From: JAICND01 sp040905905
GTDB taxonomy: Bacteria > Actinomycetota > Acidimicrobiia > Spongiisociales > ZC4RG35
Reading direction: 5' to 3'
Length of the DNA: 64,000 nt
Assembly: GCA_040905905.1 (NCBI GenBank)
Contig: JBBDQN010000011.1
Coordinates: 62,001-126,000, forward strand
Positions 50,205 through 57,220 of the stretch are shown in pieces; positions within the stretch are counted from its first letter, which is position 1; every line of letters starts with the position of its first letter. The position numbers were made by a program, and so were the translations under genes. The notes under the pieces are model-generated. The model had not been told where the DNA came from, did not search any database, and saw only the letters and a list, made by a program, of their open reading frames with translations.

Positions 50205-50852
50205 TTATCGGGGTTTCACCGAATAGGAGCAGTGGCTGGCACCCGCCACCATGTGGGCAATCCTCTCAACCCGGGCCTCGGGAAGCACCGCGCGGATGAA
50301 CTCGAGCTCACTGCCGCAGGCCTGTCCATAACGAAGGGCGACGCCGAGAATGGCGCAGTTATGTTCGACGATCGTGAAGCTGCCGTCCTTGTTCGAAAGC
50401 GCCTCGGCCAGGTATCCGTCTTCATCGAGGATCCGGGCCAGCTCGGCCACCTTCTCGGCGAAGGTTCCGGTCTTGAGACGCGTGCGGGCACCATCGATTC
50501 GCCGCTGTCGTCTCCTCTTGAAAACTGCGTCGAGCAACCCGGGATCGGCTTCATCGACATAATCGAGAAGCTCGTTGGTCAGCTCGGCATAGGCACGTGG
50601 ATAGAGGGCATCAGCAGCTGCGGTCAACCGGTATTCGTGGCGGGGGCGTCCAGGCCCTGTTCGTTTCTGGCCCACGGCCACCAGCCCGTCCCTTTGCAGA
50701 CCGGTGAGCTGTTGGCGCACCGCCGAGACGGTCAGCTCCGCCACCCCGGCGAGATCCTCGACTCCCATTTCACCCGATTTCTTCAGCGCGTTGAGCAGCG
50801 CCCGCCTGGTGGGGGGAAGCGAAGCCAGGGCCGGGTGTTCCGTGATCGGCAC
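50205..50852 (-). CDS. SufR-like winged-helix regulator with putative Fe-S ligands
   Basis: 215 residues. An N-terminal winged helix of ArsR/SufR type (LPPTRRALLNALKK, VEDLAGVAELTVSAVRQQL, GPGRPRHEYRL) and a C-terminal sensor region with Cys in HNCAI, a second Cys 13 residues later, His in RIAHMV and a last Cys in SHCSYSV: C-x12-C-x20-H-x7-C, resembling SufR cluster ligands with His at the third place. GTG 50852 follows TTGAAA, 17 bases and TACGAT by six bases: leaderless. No suf genes are adjacent. Confidence 0.8.
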   Translation of the reverse strand: MPITEHPALASLPPTRRALLNALKKSGEMGVEDLAGVAELTVSAVRQQLTGLQRDGLVAVGQKRTGPGRPRHEYRLTAAADALYPRAYAELTNELLDYVDEADPGLLDAVFKRRRQRRIDGARTRLKTGTFAEKVAELARILDEDGYLAEALSNKDGSFTIVEHNCAILGVALRYGQACGSELEFIRAVLPEARVERIAHMVAGASHCSYSVKPR

Positions 50853-50858
50853 CAGGCA

Positions 50859-50887
50859 ATCGTAGGTCGACCGTTCGCTTCTTTCAA
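50859..50887 (-). promoter_or_regulatory. Leaderless promoter of the SufR-like regulator
   Basis: Minus strand: -35 TTGAAA (50882-50887), 17-base spacer, -10 TACGAT (50859-50864), then six bases to GTG 50852. The -35 box abuts the palindrome at 50889-50911. Confidence 0.65.
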
Positions 50888-50888
50888 T

Positions 50889-50911
50889 AAAAACAGGATT
50901 TTCTTGTTTTT
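50889..50911. promoter_or_regulatory. Palindromic operator candidate in divergent promoter region
   Basis: A 23-bp inverted repeat: AAAAACA-GGA at the left, TCT-TGTTTTT at the right, nine of ten half-site positions paired around TTT. It abuts one -35 box and overlaps the -35 box of the opposite promoter. The AT-rich composition contrasts with the GC-rich surroundings. The SufR-like regulator is the natural binding candidate. Confidence 0.55.
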
Positions 50912-50932
50912 CTATGTCCAGGTTCGTACAGT
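50904..50932 (+). promoter_or_regulatory. Promoter of the NTF2-SDR-queA operon
   Basis: -35-like TTGTTT (50904-50909), 17-base spacer, -10 TACAGT (50927-50932), ending six bases before TTG 50939 and nine before ATG 50942. Weaker -35 than the opposing promoter, consistent with regulation. Confidence 0.5.
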
Positions 50933-50941
50933 GCTTTCTTG

Positions 50942-51334
50942 ATGAACCGGACTCAGCTGGAGACGTGGGTCGAGGAGCTTCGCCTGGCATGGGAGCAAGC
51001 CGACTCCCATCGCGCCGGCGCCCTCTTCACGATCGATGCCGAGTACCACTCGCACCCTTTCCAACCGCTTCTGGTCGGACGTGACGCCATCGAGGACTAC
51101 TGGAAGCAGGCCACCGCGACTCAGGCAAACATCCGGGTCCGGATGGGAAAGCCGCTGCTCGATGGCGATCGAGCGGTGGTGGAATGGTGGGCGTTCATGA
51201 CCGAGACCGGGGTGGAAACCACCGATGCCGGAGCGCTCGTCCTTGAATTTGCAGGCGAGCATTGCCGCCGGCTCCGCGAATACTGGAACATGACGGAGGG
51301 ATTCGTCGAGCCACCGCATGGGTGGGGGCAATGA
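50942..51334 (+). CDS. NTF2-like / SnoaL-type protein
   Basis: 130 residues, a single cone-shaped alpha/beta domain: WVEELRLAWEQADSHRAGALF, YWKQATATQANIRVRM, AVVEWWAFM and LREYWNMTEGF. The Trp/Tyr-rich cavity suggests a small-molecule binder or enzyme, but no catalytic residues are diagnostic. First gene of a three-gene operon divergent from the SufR-like regulator. ATG 50942 or the overlapping TTG 50939 starts it; the promoter spacing suggests almost no leader. Its stop overlaps the SDR ATG. Confidence 0.82.
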   Translation: MNRTQLETWVEELRLAWEQADSHRAGALFTIDAEYHSHPFQPLLVGRDAIEDYWKQATATQANIRVRMGKPLLDGDRAVVEWWAFMTETGVETTDAGALVLEFAGEHCRRLREYWNMTEGFVEPPHGWGQ

Positions 51335-52020
51335 GCCAGATTGCGCTTGTCACTGGCGCTTCCCGCGGTTTGGGTCTGGCACTCACCCGGATCCTCTCCC
51401 GAAGCGGATGGGACATCGTGGTGGACGCCCGTGGTTCCGAGGAGCTGAAGGCGGCCATCAGTGACCTCGCCGGAGTCATCCAGGTTCCAGGCGATGTCAC
51501 CGACACCGATCACCGGCAGGCGTTGGCTCGCGCAATCGAGCCCCTTGGCCGGCTCGACCTTCTCGTCAACAATGCTTCTGCCCTCGGTCCGTCGCCCCAG
51601 CCTGGCCTCGCCGGGTACCCGCTTGATGTCCTGCGCCGGGTTTACGAGGTCAACGTCCTGGCTCCGCTCGCATTACTGCAGGAGTTCCTCCCCCTCCTCC
51701 GGCGGAGCCATGGCGTTGTCCTCAACATCACCTCCGACGCCGGAGTCGAGGGGTATCCCGGTTGGGGTGGGTATGGCTCCTCGAAGGCGGCTCTTGAGCA
51801 GATGAGCCGCGTCCTCGCCGCCGAAGAGACCGACCTGCGGGTGTACTGGGTGGATCCGGGTGACATGAACACGACGATGCACCAGGAGGCATATCCCGGC
51901 GAGGACATCTCCGACCGGCCGCCGCCGGAGGAAAGTGTCCCCGGTCTGCTTGCCCTCATAAAAGGCACCATGCCGTCGGGCCGTTATCAGGCCAGGACGG
52001 TTCCGGTGAGCGATCGATGA
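51331..52020 (+). CDS. Short-chain dehydrogenase/reductase (SDR)
   Basis: 229 residues. Cofactor loop TGASRGLGLAL, DVTDTDHRQ, the NNASALG motif, catalytic Ser near ITSDAG and YGSSKAAL with Tyr... here the Tyr-x-x-x-Lys reads YGSSK, complete. NAD(P)-dependent oxidoreductase of unknown substrate. ATG overlaps the NTF2-like stop (ATGA) and its stop overlaps the queA ATG, so all three are made together. Confidence 0.9.
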   Translation: MSQIALVTGASRGLGLALTRILSRSGWDIVVDARGSEELKAAISDLAGVIQVPGDVTDTDHRQALARAIEPLGRLDLLVNNASALGPSPQPGLAGYPLDVLRRVYEVNVLAPLALLQEFLPLLRRSHGVVLNITSDAGVEGYPGWGGYGSSKAALEQMSRVLAAEETDLRVYWVDPGDMNTTMHQEAYPGEDISDRPPPEESVPGLLALIKGTMPSGRYQARTVPVSDR

Positions 52021-53054
52021 TCTCCTCGACGATTGAATTCACGCTGCCCGCAGATCTCGAGCGCGGGCGCCCCCCCGAAGCAGATGGTCGCACCCGCGAC
52101 GACGTGCGGTTGATGATCGGAAGCCGGTCGACCGGGACCATCACCCACGACCACTTTCGTTCTATGGCTTCGTATCTGCGAGAGGGCGACGCCCTGGTCA
52201 TCAATGTTTCAGCCACCCTGCCGGCGGCTCTGTCTGCCGTCGCCGCCGATGGCACCGAGTTATTGGTCCATCTGTCTTCGCTGTTGCCGGGGGGACTGTG
52301 GGCTGTCGAGGTACGGACCCCGGACGGATTCGGCTCGGGTCCAGGGCCAGAGCTCGAACCGCAGACACTGACTCTCATGGACGAGGGTCGGGTCGCTCTG
52401 TTATCCCGCCACCCGCGGGTCCGTCGGCTGTGGCTCTCTTCCTTGGAGATCCCCACAGCTCTCGAGGATTACCTCCACAGTCGCGGCCATCCCATCCGCT
52501 ATCGCTACGCCGAGGGTGACTGGCCACTGTCGGCATATCAGACGGTGTATGCCACCGAGCCCGGCTCCGCCGAGATGCCCTCGGCCGGCCGGCCTTTTAC
52601 CCCGGAGATCCTCACCAGCATCATCGCCGGAGGTGTGGCGGTGCTTCCGATCACTCTCCATTCGGGGGTGGCCTCGATGGAAGATGGCGAAGAGCCCATC
52701 GAGGAGCGATACCGAGTCCCGGCGGCGACCGCACATATGATCAACGCCCTTCGCCAGGCCGGGGGGCGGGTCGTGGCTGTCGGCACCAGCACGGTGAGAG
52801 CCCTGGAAACGGTTGCCGACCAGACCGGCGCCATCCATCCAGGCTCCGGCTACACCGACCTGATCATCGGGCCTGACCGGCCAATCCGCGCCGTCGATGC
52901 CCTTCTGACCGGGTGGCACGAACCCCGGGCATCACACCTGATGCTGGTGGAGTCGATCGGGGGTCACCCGTTGCTGGCCGAAATGTATAGCCGGGCCGTC
53001 ATTGCCGGCTACGCCTGGCACGAATTCGGAGACTCTAGTCTGATCGTGCCCTGA
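52017..53054 (+). CDS. QueA-family S-adenosylmethionine:tRNA ribosyltransferase-isomerase
   Basis: 345 residues. The N-terminus FTLPADLERGRPPEADGRTRDDVRL aligns with the QueA start (shown as family region), and INVSATLPAAL, VEVRTPD, LPITLHSGVASM, RYRVPAATAHMINAL and GTSTVRALE are QueA-like blocks. QueA adds the cyclopentane-precursor ring to preQ1 in tRNA. This copy has diverged in several blocks (NVSATLPA for the usual N-T-R-V-x-P-AR). No other queuosine gene is in the window, so the classical role is not assured. Confidence 0.82.
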   Translation: MISSTIEFTLPADLERGRPPEADGRTRDDVRLMIGSRSTGTITHDHFRSMASYLREGDALVINVSATLPAALSAVAADGTELLVHLSSLLPGGLWAVEVRTPDGFGSGPGPELEPQTLTLMDEGRVALLSRHPRVRRLWLSSLEIPTALEDYLHSRGHPIRYRYAEGDWPLSAYQTVYATEPGSAEMPSAGRPFTPEILTSIIAGGVAVLPITLHSGVASMEDGEEPIEERYRVPAATAHMINALRQAGGRVVAVGTSTVRALETVADQTGAIHPGSGYTDLIIGPDRPIRAVDALLTGWHEPRASHLMLVESIGGHPLLAEMYSRAVIAGYAWHEFGDSSLIVP

Positions 53055-53065
53055 GCGCAGGTTAG

Positions 53066-53779
53066 TTACAGCGCCGAACTCACCAGTCGGCCCACAAAGA
53101 AAGCGGCGGTTCCGCCGAGACCGGCGATCAGCAGATTCTCGAGACCGGCCACAGTCGGATTGGTGTGGGTGACAAAGGTTTTGATCACCCCGACCACGAA
53201 CAGCGCTACGGCTGCAAGAGCCGCGGCCCAGATCAAACCTCGAGTTGGCGAGCTGGTGAACAGGAAAGGTACGACGGAAGGTACTGACCCCGCCAGGAAC
53301 AGGCCGCTCGACACGAACATCGCCTTGAAGGGCGATCTTCGTTCGCTGTCCACCACCCCAAACTCGAGCACCTTCATGGCATTGAGAAGCACCCGATCGT
53401 CGCGCGAGAAAGCTTTGACCACGGAAGAAAGGTCTTCCTCCGCGACGCCGACATCGCGGATCATCGAATAGAGCTGGGCCACCTCAAGGTTCCGGAAGTG
53501 TTCGATGTGGGTCGCTTCGAGCTGGAGCTCGGAAGCGAGAACCTCCTCCTGCGACTTGGTCGCCAGGTACTCACCGGTGCCCATCGAGACAGCTCCAGCG
53601 ATGGCGCCCGCCACCCCGGTGATCAGGACCGTCGCGGTATCGAGCCCTCCGCCAACAACTCCGGCGATTAACAGGATCATCGAGACCAGGCCATCGTTGA
53701 TGCCAAGGACCAGGTCTCGCCAGTATTGGCGCGAGGCACCGACGTGTGGAACGTAGTCGATGCGCGCTTCGTTGCTCAT
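53066..53779 (-). CDS. VIT1/CCC1-family transporter
   Basis: 237 residues. An N-terminal helix pair (YWRDLVLGINDGLVSMILL, AGAIAGAVSMGTGEYLATKSQ), a cytoplasmic helical domain of about 70 residues with acidic residues, and three C-terminal membrane helices. The family exports iron or manganese from the cytoplasm; the conserved GINDGL and SMGTGEYL segments are present. ATG 53779 is nine bases after TATGTT. It converges on queA with 11 bases between. The metal is not determinable. Confidence 0.88.
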   Translation of the reverse strand: MSNEARIDYVPHVGASRQYWRDLVLGINDGLVSMILLIAGVVGGGLDTATVLITGVAGAIAGAVSMGTGEYLATKSQEEVLASELQLEATHIEHFRNLEVAQLYSMIRDVGVAEEDLSSVVKAFSRDDRVLLNAMKVLEFGVVDSERRSPFKAMFVSSGLFLAGSVPSVVPFLFTSSPTRGLIWAAALAAVALFVVGVIKTFVTHTNPTVAGLENLLIAGLGGTAAFFVGRLVSSAL

Positions 53780-53855
53780 GGCCCAATGAACATACCTGAC
53801 CGGGCCGGGTTTCTATCGGTCTAGGGTGATCGCCCCCGGAATCCCTGTGTCGTCA

Positions 53856-54869
53856 ATGATCATCGTCATGCGCCGTGAGGCAACTGCAGCAGACATCGAA
53901 GGGGTGGTTGCGCGCCTGGAACAGATCGGATGCGAGGCTCATGTGTCCCAGGGTCATCTACGCACAGTGATCGGGGCGATCGGGGACCGGGCAGCGGTGC
54001 AGATGGTCCCGTGGGAAGCGGTGCCCGGGGTGGAACGGGCCGTGCCGGTCCTGAAAACGTTCAAGTTCGTCTCCCGGGACTTCCAGGACGAAGACACGGT
54101 CGTCAAAGTAGGTGGGGTCGAGATCGGGGGCGGCACCTTTACCGTGATCGCCGGACCATGCGCGGTCGAAAACCGAGATCAGACCATGCGGACTGCCGAG
54201 GCGGTGGTTGCGGCTGGCGCCAAAGTGCTGAGGGGTGACGCCTTCAAACCCCGGACCTCGCCTTATTCCTTCCAGGGCCTGGGTGAGAAGGGACTGCAGA
54301 TCTTGGCCGAGGCACGGGAGGTGTTCGGGGTGCCGTTTGTCGCAGAGGTGCTCGATGTGCGCGATGTCGCCCTCGTCTCCTCCTACGCCGACATCCTCCG
54401 AGTAGGGACCCGCAACATGGCCAACTACACACTGTTGGCCGAGGTGGGTCGCCAATCAAAACCGGTCCAGCTAAAGCGGGGGTTCACCGCCACCCTGGAG
54501 GAATGGCTCAACGCCGCCGAATATGTGTACAAAGAGGGCAACCACCAGATCATCCTGGTGGAGCGGGGAATCCGCACCTTCGAGACAGCTTCTCGCAACA
54601 CGCTCGACATCACCGCAGTGCCACTCATCAAACGGATGTCGCACCTGCCGATCATGATCGATCCCTCCCACTCGGGCGGCAGACGGGATCTGGTGGCGCC
54701 ACTCGCCAGAGCCGCGGTGGCGGTAGGTGCAGATGGGGTCATGATCGATGTCCACCCTGCCCCGGATACGGCCCTGGTGGATGGCGAACAGGCCGTGCTC
54801 CCGTCCGAGTTCGCCGACTTGATGGTCACGATCAGGGCGCTGGCGTCCGTCGTCGGCTTTACCGTCTGA
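53856..54869 (+). CDS. aroF: 3-deoxy-7-phosphoheptulonate (DAHP) synthase, AroA(II)/KDO8PS-related type
   Basis: 337 residues. An N-terminal ferredoxin-like regulatory domain (MIIVMRREATAADIEGVV) and a TIM-barrel core: VIAGPCAVENRDQT, KVLRGDAFKPRTSPYSFQG, RNMANYTLL, PVQLKRGF, ILVERGIRTFE, and MIDPSHSGGRRDLV. It condenses PEP and erythrose-4-phosphate, the first shikimate step. ATG 53856 fits homologues; GTG 53826 overlaps a TAGGGT box. Prephenate dehydrogenase follows directly. Confidence 0.94.
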   Translation: MIIVMRREATAADIEGVVARLEQIGCEAHVSQGHLRTVIGAIGDRAAVQMVPWEAVPGVERAVPVLKTFKFVSRDFQDEDTVVKVGGVEIGGGTFTVIAGPCAVENRDQTMRTAEAVVAAGAKVLRGDAFKPRTSPYSFQGLGEKGLQILAEAREVFGVPFVAEVLDVRDVALVSSYADILRVGTRNMANYTLLAEVGRQSKPVQLKRGFTATLEEWLNAAEYVYKEGNHQIILVERGIRTFETASRNTLDITAVPLIKRMSHLPIMIDPSHSGGRRDLVAPLARAAVAVGADGVMIDVHPAPDTALVDGEQAVLPSEFADLMVTIRALASVVGFTV

Positions 54870-54872
54870 CCC

Positions 54873-55892
54873 ATGAAAGCCGCTGTGCTCGGCACCGGGC
54901 TAATCGGTTCATCGATCGGAATCGGGTTGCGGAGCCTGGGTTGGTCGGTAGTGGGGTGGGATCCGTCGTCTACGGCTCTGGAGGGATCGATGGTGGTCGG
55001 CGCGATCGACTTGGCGGCGCCGACTGAAGAAGCGTCACTCGAAGGGGTCGACCTGGTGGTGCTCGCCGGTCCTCCACTCGCGATCGAGAAAACGCTGCGG
55101 AGCCTTGAGACGGACGCGGTGGTGACGGACGTGGCCGGGGTGAAGTCGCCGATGGTGGCCGCGGCGAGCCACCTCCGATCGTATGTGGGTGGCCATCCGA
55201 TGGCGGGGCGGGAAACCTCTGGCCCGGCCGGCGCCTCCGGCTCGCTGTTTCGGGGAGCCACCTGGATCGTCACGACAGATGGCGTCAACGCCCACGCCCT
55301 CGATTTCGTCGAACGCATCGTTGCCCAACTCGGCGCGTTGCCAGTGCGAATGGGAGCGGAGGAACACGACGCCGCGGTGGCAGCCGTAAGTCATCTTCCG
55401 CAGGTGGTGGCGTCGGCACTGGTCAACCGCGTCGCGCGCCAACCGTCCGCGCTGGACCTCGCCGCTGGAGGTTTCCGTGATCTCACCAGGATCGCGCTGT
55501 CGGATCCCGCCTGGTGGTCGGATGTTCTGGTCGAAAATCGCAACGCCCTGACCCCGTTGCTAAGAGAACTCTCGGAGGACTTGATGTCCTGGGCCGACCG
55601 CCTTGATTCGGCCGACGCTGAACAGGTCGGCGCCGAGATGTTGGCCGCCCGCACCGCCAGGCGGTCCTTAGCAGCTCCGGTTGCGGCCGTCGGTGTGGTC
55701 CTCGACGACCAACCCGGAGAGATCGCCCGGGTTGGGCATGCTTTGGAAACCTCAGGGGTTGACTTGCGCGACCTTCAGTTGCGGCACGCCACCCATGGTG
55801 GAGGAGGAGTCCTCACCCTTTCGGTGCGCGCTCTGGAGGCGGACCGATTGCGGATTGCGCTTGCCGCCGAAGGTCTGCGTCTGTTGGACTAG
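54873..55892 (+). CDS. tyrA: Prephenate dehydrogenase
   Basis: 339 residues. N-terminal NAD motif VLGTGLIGSSIGIGLRS, SVVGWDPS, VTDVAGVKSPMV, GHPMAGRETSGP with the substrate His, and AVSHLPQVVASALV. A C-terminal ACT-like domain (VLDDQPGEIARVGHALETSG) suggests feedback by tyrosine. It oxidises prephenate to hydroxyphenylpyruvate. The start is three bases after the aroF stop, forming an aromatic amino acid pair. Confidence 0.94.
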   Translation: MKAAVLGTGLIGSSIGIGLRSLGWSVVGWDPSSTALEGSMVVGAIDLAAPTEEASLEGVDLVVLAGPPLAIEKTLRSLETDAVVTDVAGVKSPMVAAASHLRSYVGGHPMAGRETSGPAGASGSLFRGATWIVTTDGVNAHALDFVERIVAQLGALPVRMGAEEHDAAVAAVSHLPQVVASALVNRVARQPSALDLAAGGFRDLTRIALSDPAWWSDVLVENRNALTPLLRELSEDLMSWADRLDSADAEQVGAEMLAARTARRSLAAPVAAVGVVLDDQPGEIARVGHALETSGVDLRDLQLRHATHGGGGVLTLSVRALEADRLRIALAAEGLRLLD

Positions 55893-55913
55893 GTGGCTGG
55901 GCGGGCGACTTCG

Positions 55914-57077
55914 TCAGTCTTCGAGAAGGCCGAGCAGACAGGCGAGTCCGGCCAGCAACCCCGACTCCAGAGCCGTCTCGTTGGCCGTGAACGATGCCGA
56001 GTGGAGATCGACGTCGCGGCCGGGGGGTTTGGCACCCAGCCGAATCAGCGAACCGGGCACCACTTCGGTGAAACAAGCGAAGTCCTCGGCGCCCATGCTG
56101 GTCGGGGCGACTACCACCGATTCGAGACCCATCGCGGTGGCGATCGCCTGCCGACAACGGGCGACCACCTTCTCGTCATTCACCACCGGCGGAATCCCAC
56201 GTTGATAATGAACGAGGACCTTGGCCCCGGTGGGGGCCACGATCTCCTGGGTGATACGATCGATCAAGCCTGGAATTTCCTCCCAAAGTGTGCGATCGAG
56301 GGTGCGGCAGGTCCCCGATAGTTCGATCGAGGTCGGAATGACGTTGTCGGCGGTTCCGCCCGCCACCTTGCCAAACACGATGGTCATGGGCATCCGGGAG
56401 TCGGTCAACCGGTTCAGCAACGCTGGGAGCTCCGTGATGACCTTACCCGCGGCATAAATCAGATCGACGGTCTTGTGGGGTCGGGCAGTATGGCCGCCCG
56501 GCCCTTCGAGATTGATGTAAAACCGGTCGGCCGATCCGGTGATAGGCCCGCTCCGGAGCCCCACCTTGCCTGCTTCTAACGAAGGATCGACGTGAAAGGC
56601 GATGATTGATTCGAGACCATCGGCCGTCCCCTCTCGCACCAACTCCTGGCCGCCCCCGGGGAAGGTCTCCTCAGCCGGTTGGAATATCACTCGTATTCGT
56701 CCGGCCAAAGGCTCGAGCCGGCTGAGGGCAAGCGACAGGCCCACCGCCACCGCGGTGTGGACGTCATGGCCACATGCATGCATGACCCCCTGTACCTGCG
56801 AGCGAAACGGCAGGCCCTCGGGCTCTTGAATCGGGAGTGCGTCGAGGTCGGCTCGAAAGCCGATCAATTTCTCACCCGAGCCGATTTCGACGGTTAGCCC
56901 CGTCCGCGGGGTCCGGGTGCGAGGACTGAGACCGGCGTCGCGCAATGCAGTGGCAACCTGTGCCGTCGTCTGATATTCCTTATGGGCGAGTTCCGGGTGG
57001 CGGTGGATTGCCCGCCGCAGATCGATCACCTTGGGAAGGACTTCGGCGACCAACCCCCGGAGGTTGGGCGAACTCAT
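55914..57077 (-). CDS. M20-family amidohydrolase (peptidase M20D type)
   Basis: 387 residues. DLRRAIHRHPELAHKEYQT at the N-terminus, the metal-binding Cys-His in VMHACGHDVHTAVAV, FQPAEETFPGGGQELV, and GAEDFACFTEVVPG near the end. Members hydrolyse N-acyl amino acids, indole-acetyl amino acids or hippurate. Exact substrate unknown. ATG 57077 is preferred over TTG 57086. Converges on tyrA with 21 bases between. Confidence 0.9.
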   Translation of the reverse strand: MSSPNLRGLVAEVLPKVIDLRRAIHRHPELAHKEYQTTAQVATALRDAGLSPRTRTPRTGLTVEIGSGEKLIGFRADLDALPIQEPEGLPFRSQVQGVMHACGHDVHTAVAVGLSLALSRLEPLAGRIRVIFQPAEETFPGGGQELVREGTADGLESIIAFHVDPSLEAGKVGLRSGPITGSADRFYINLEGPGGHTARPHKTVDLIYAAGKVITELPALLNRLTDSRMPMTIVFGKVAGGTADNVIPTSIELSGTCRTLDRTLWEEIPGLIDRITQEIVAPTGAKVLVHYQRGIPPVVNDEKVVARCRQAIATAMGLESVVVAPTSMGAEDFACFTEVVPGSLIRLGAKPPGRDVDLHSASFTANETALESGLLAGLACLLGLLED

Positions 57078-57134
57078 GGAGGACAAAGCGTAGCGGTGGC
57101 TAGCCGTTGGGAATGAGGGTTGGCGCCATCTTCC

Positions 57135-57193
57135 CCCTGTCTTCTGGCGCGTGNNNNNNNNNNCCCCCCCCCCCCCCCCGCCAAAAGACGGGG
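57135..57193. repeat. Inverted repeat containing an assembly gap and a 16-C run
   Basis: Arms 57135-57149 and 57179-57193 pair at 13 of 15 positions plus one G-U. Between them lie ten unresolved bases (57154-57163) and 16 consecutive C (57164-57179). The element sits downstream of glnE and upstream of the amidohydrolase gene. A GC-rich hairpin with a G-run on the opposite strand would hinder sequencing. Confidence 0.6.
57154..57163. other. Assembly gap (10 N)
   Basis: Ten ambiguous bases, probably a scaffold join or unresolved homopolymer. No protein-coding frame of substance crosses it; the true length of the interval is unknown. Confidence 0.95.
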
Positions 57194-57220
57194 TACACCC
57201 TCTACTTCGTCCAACTGAGC

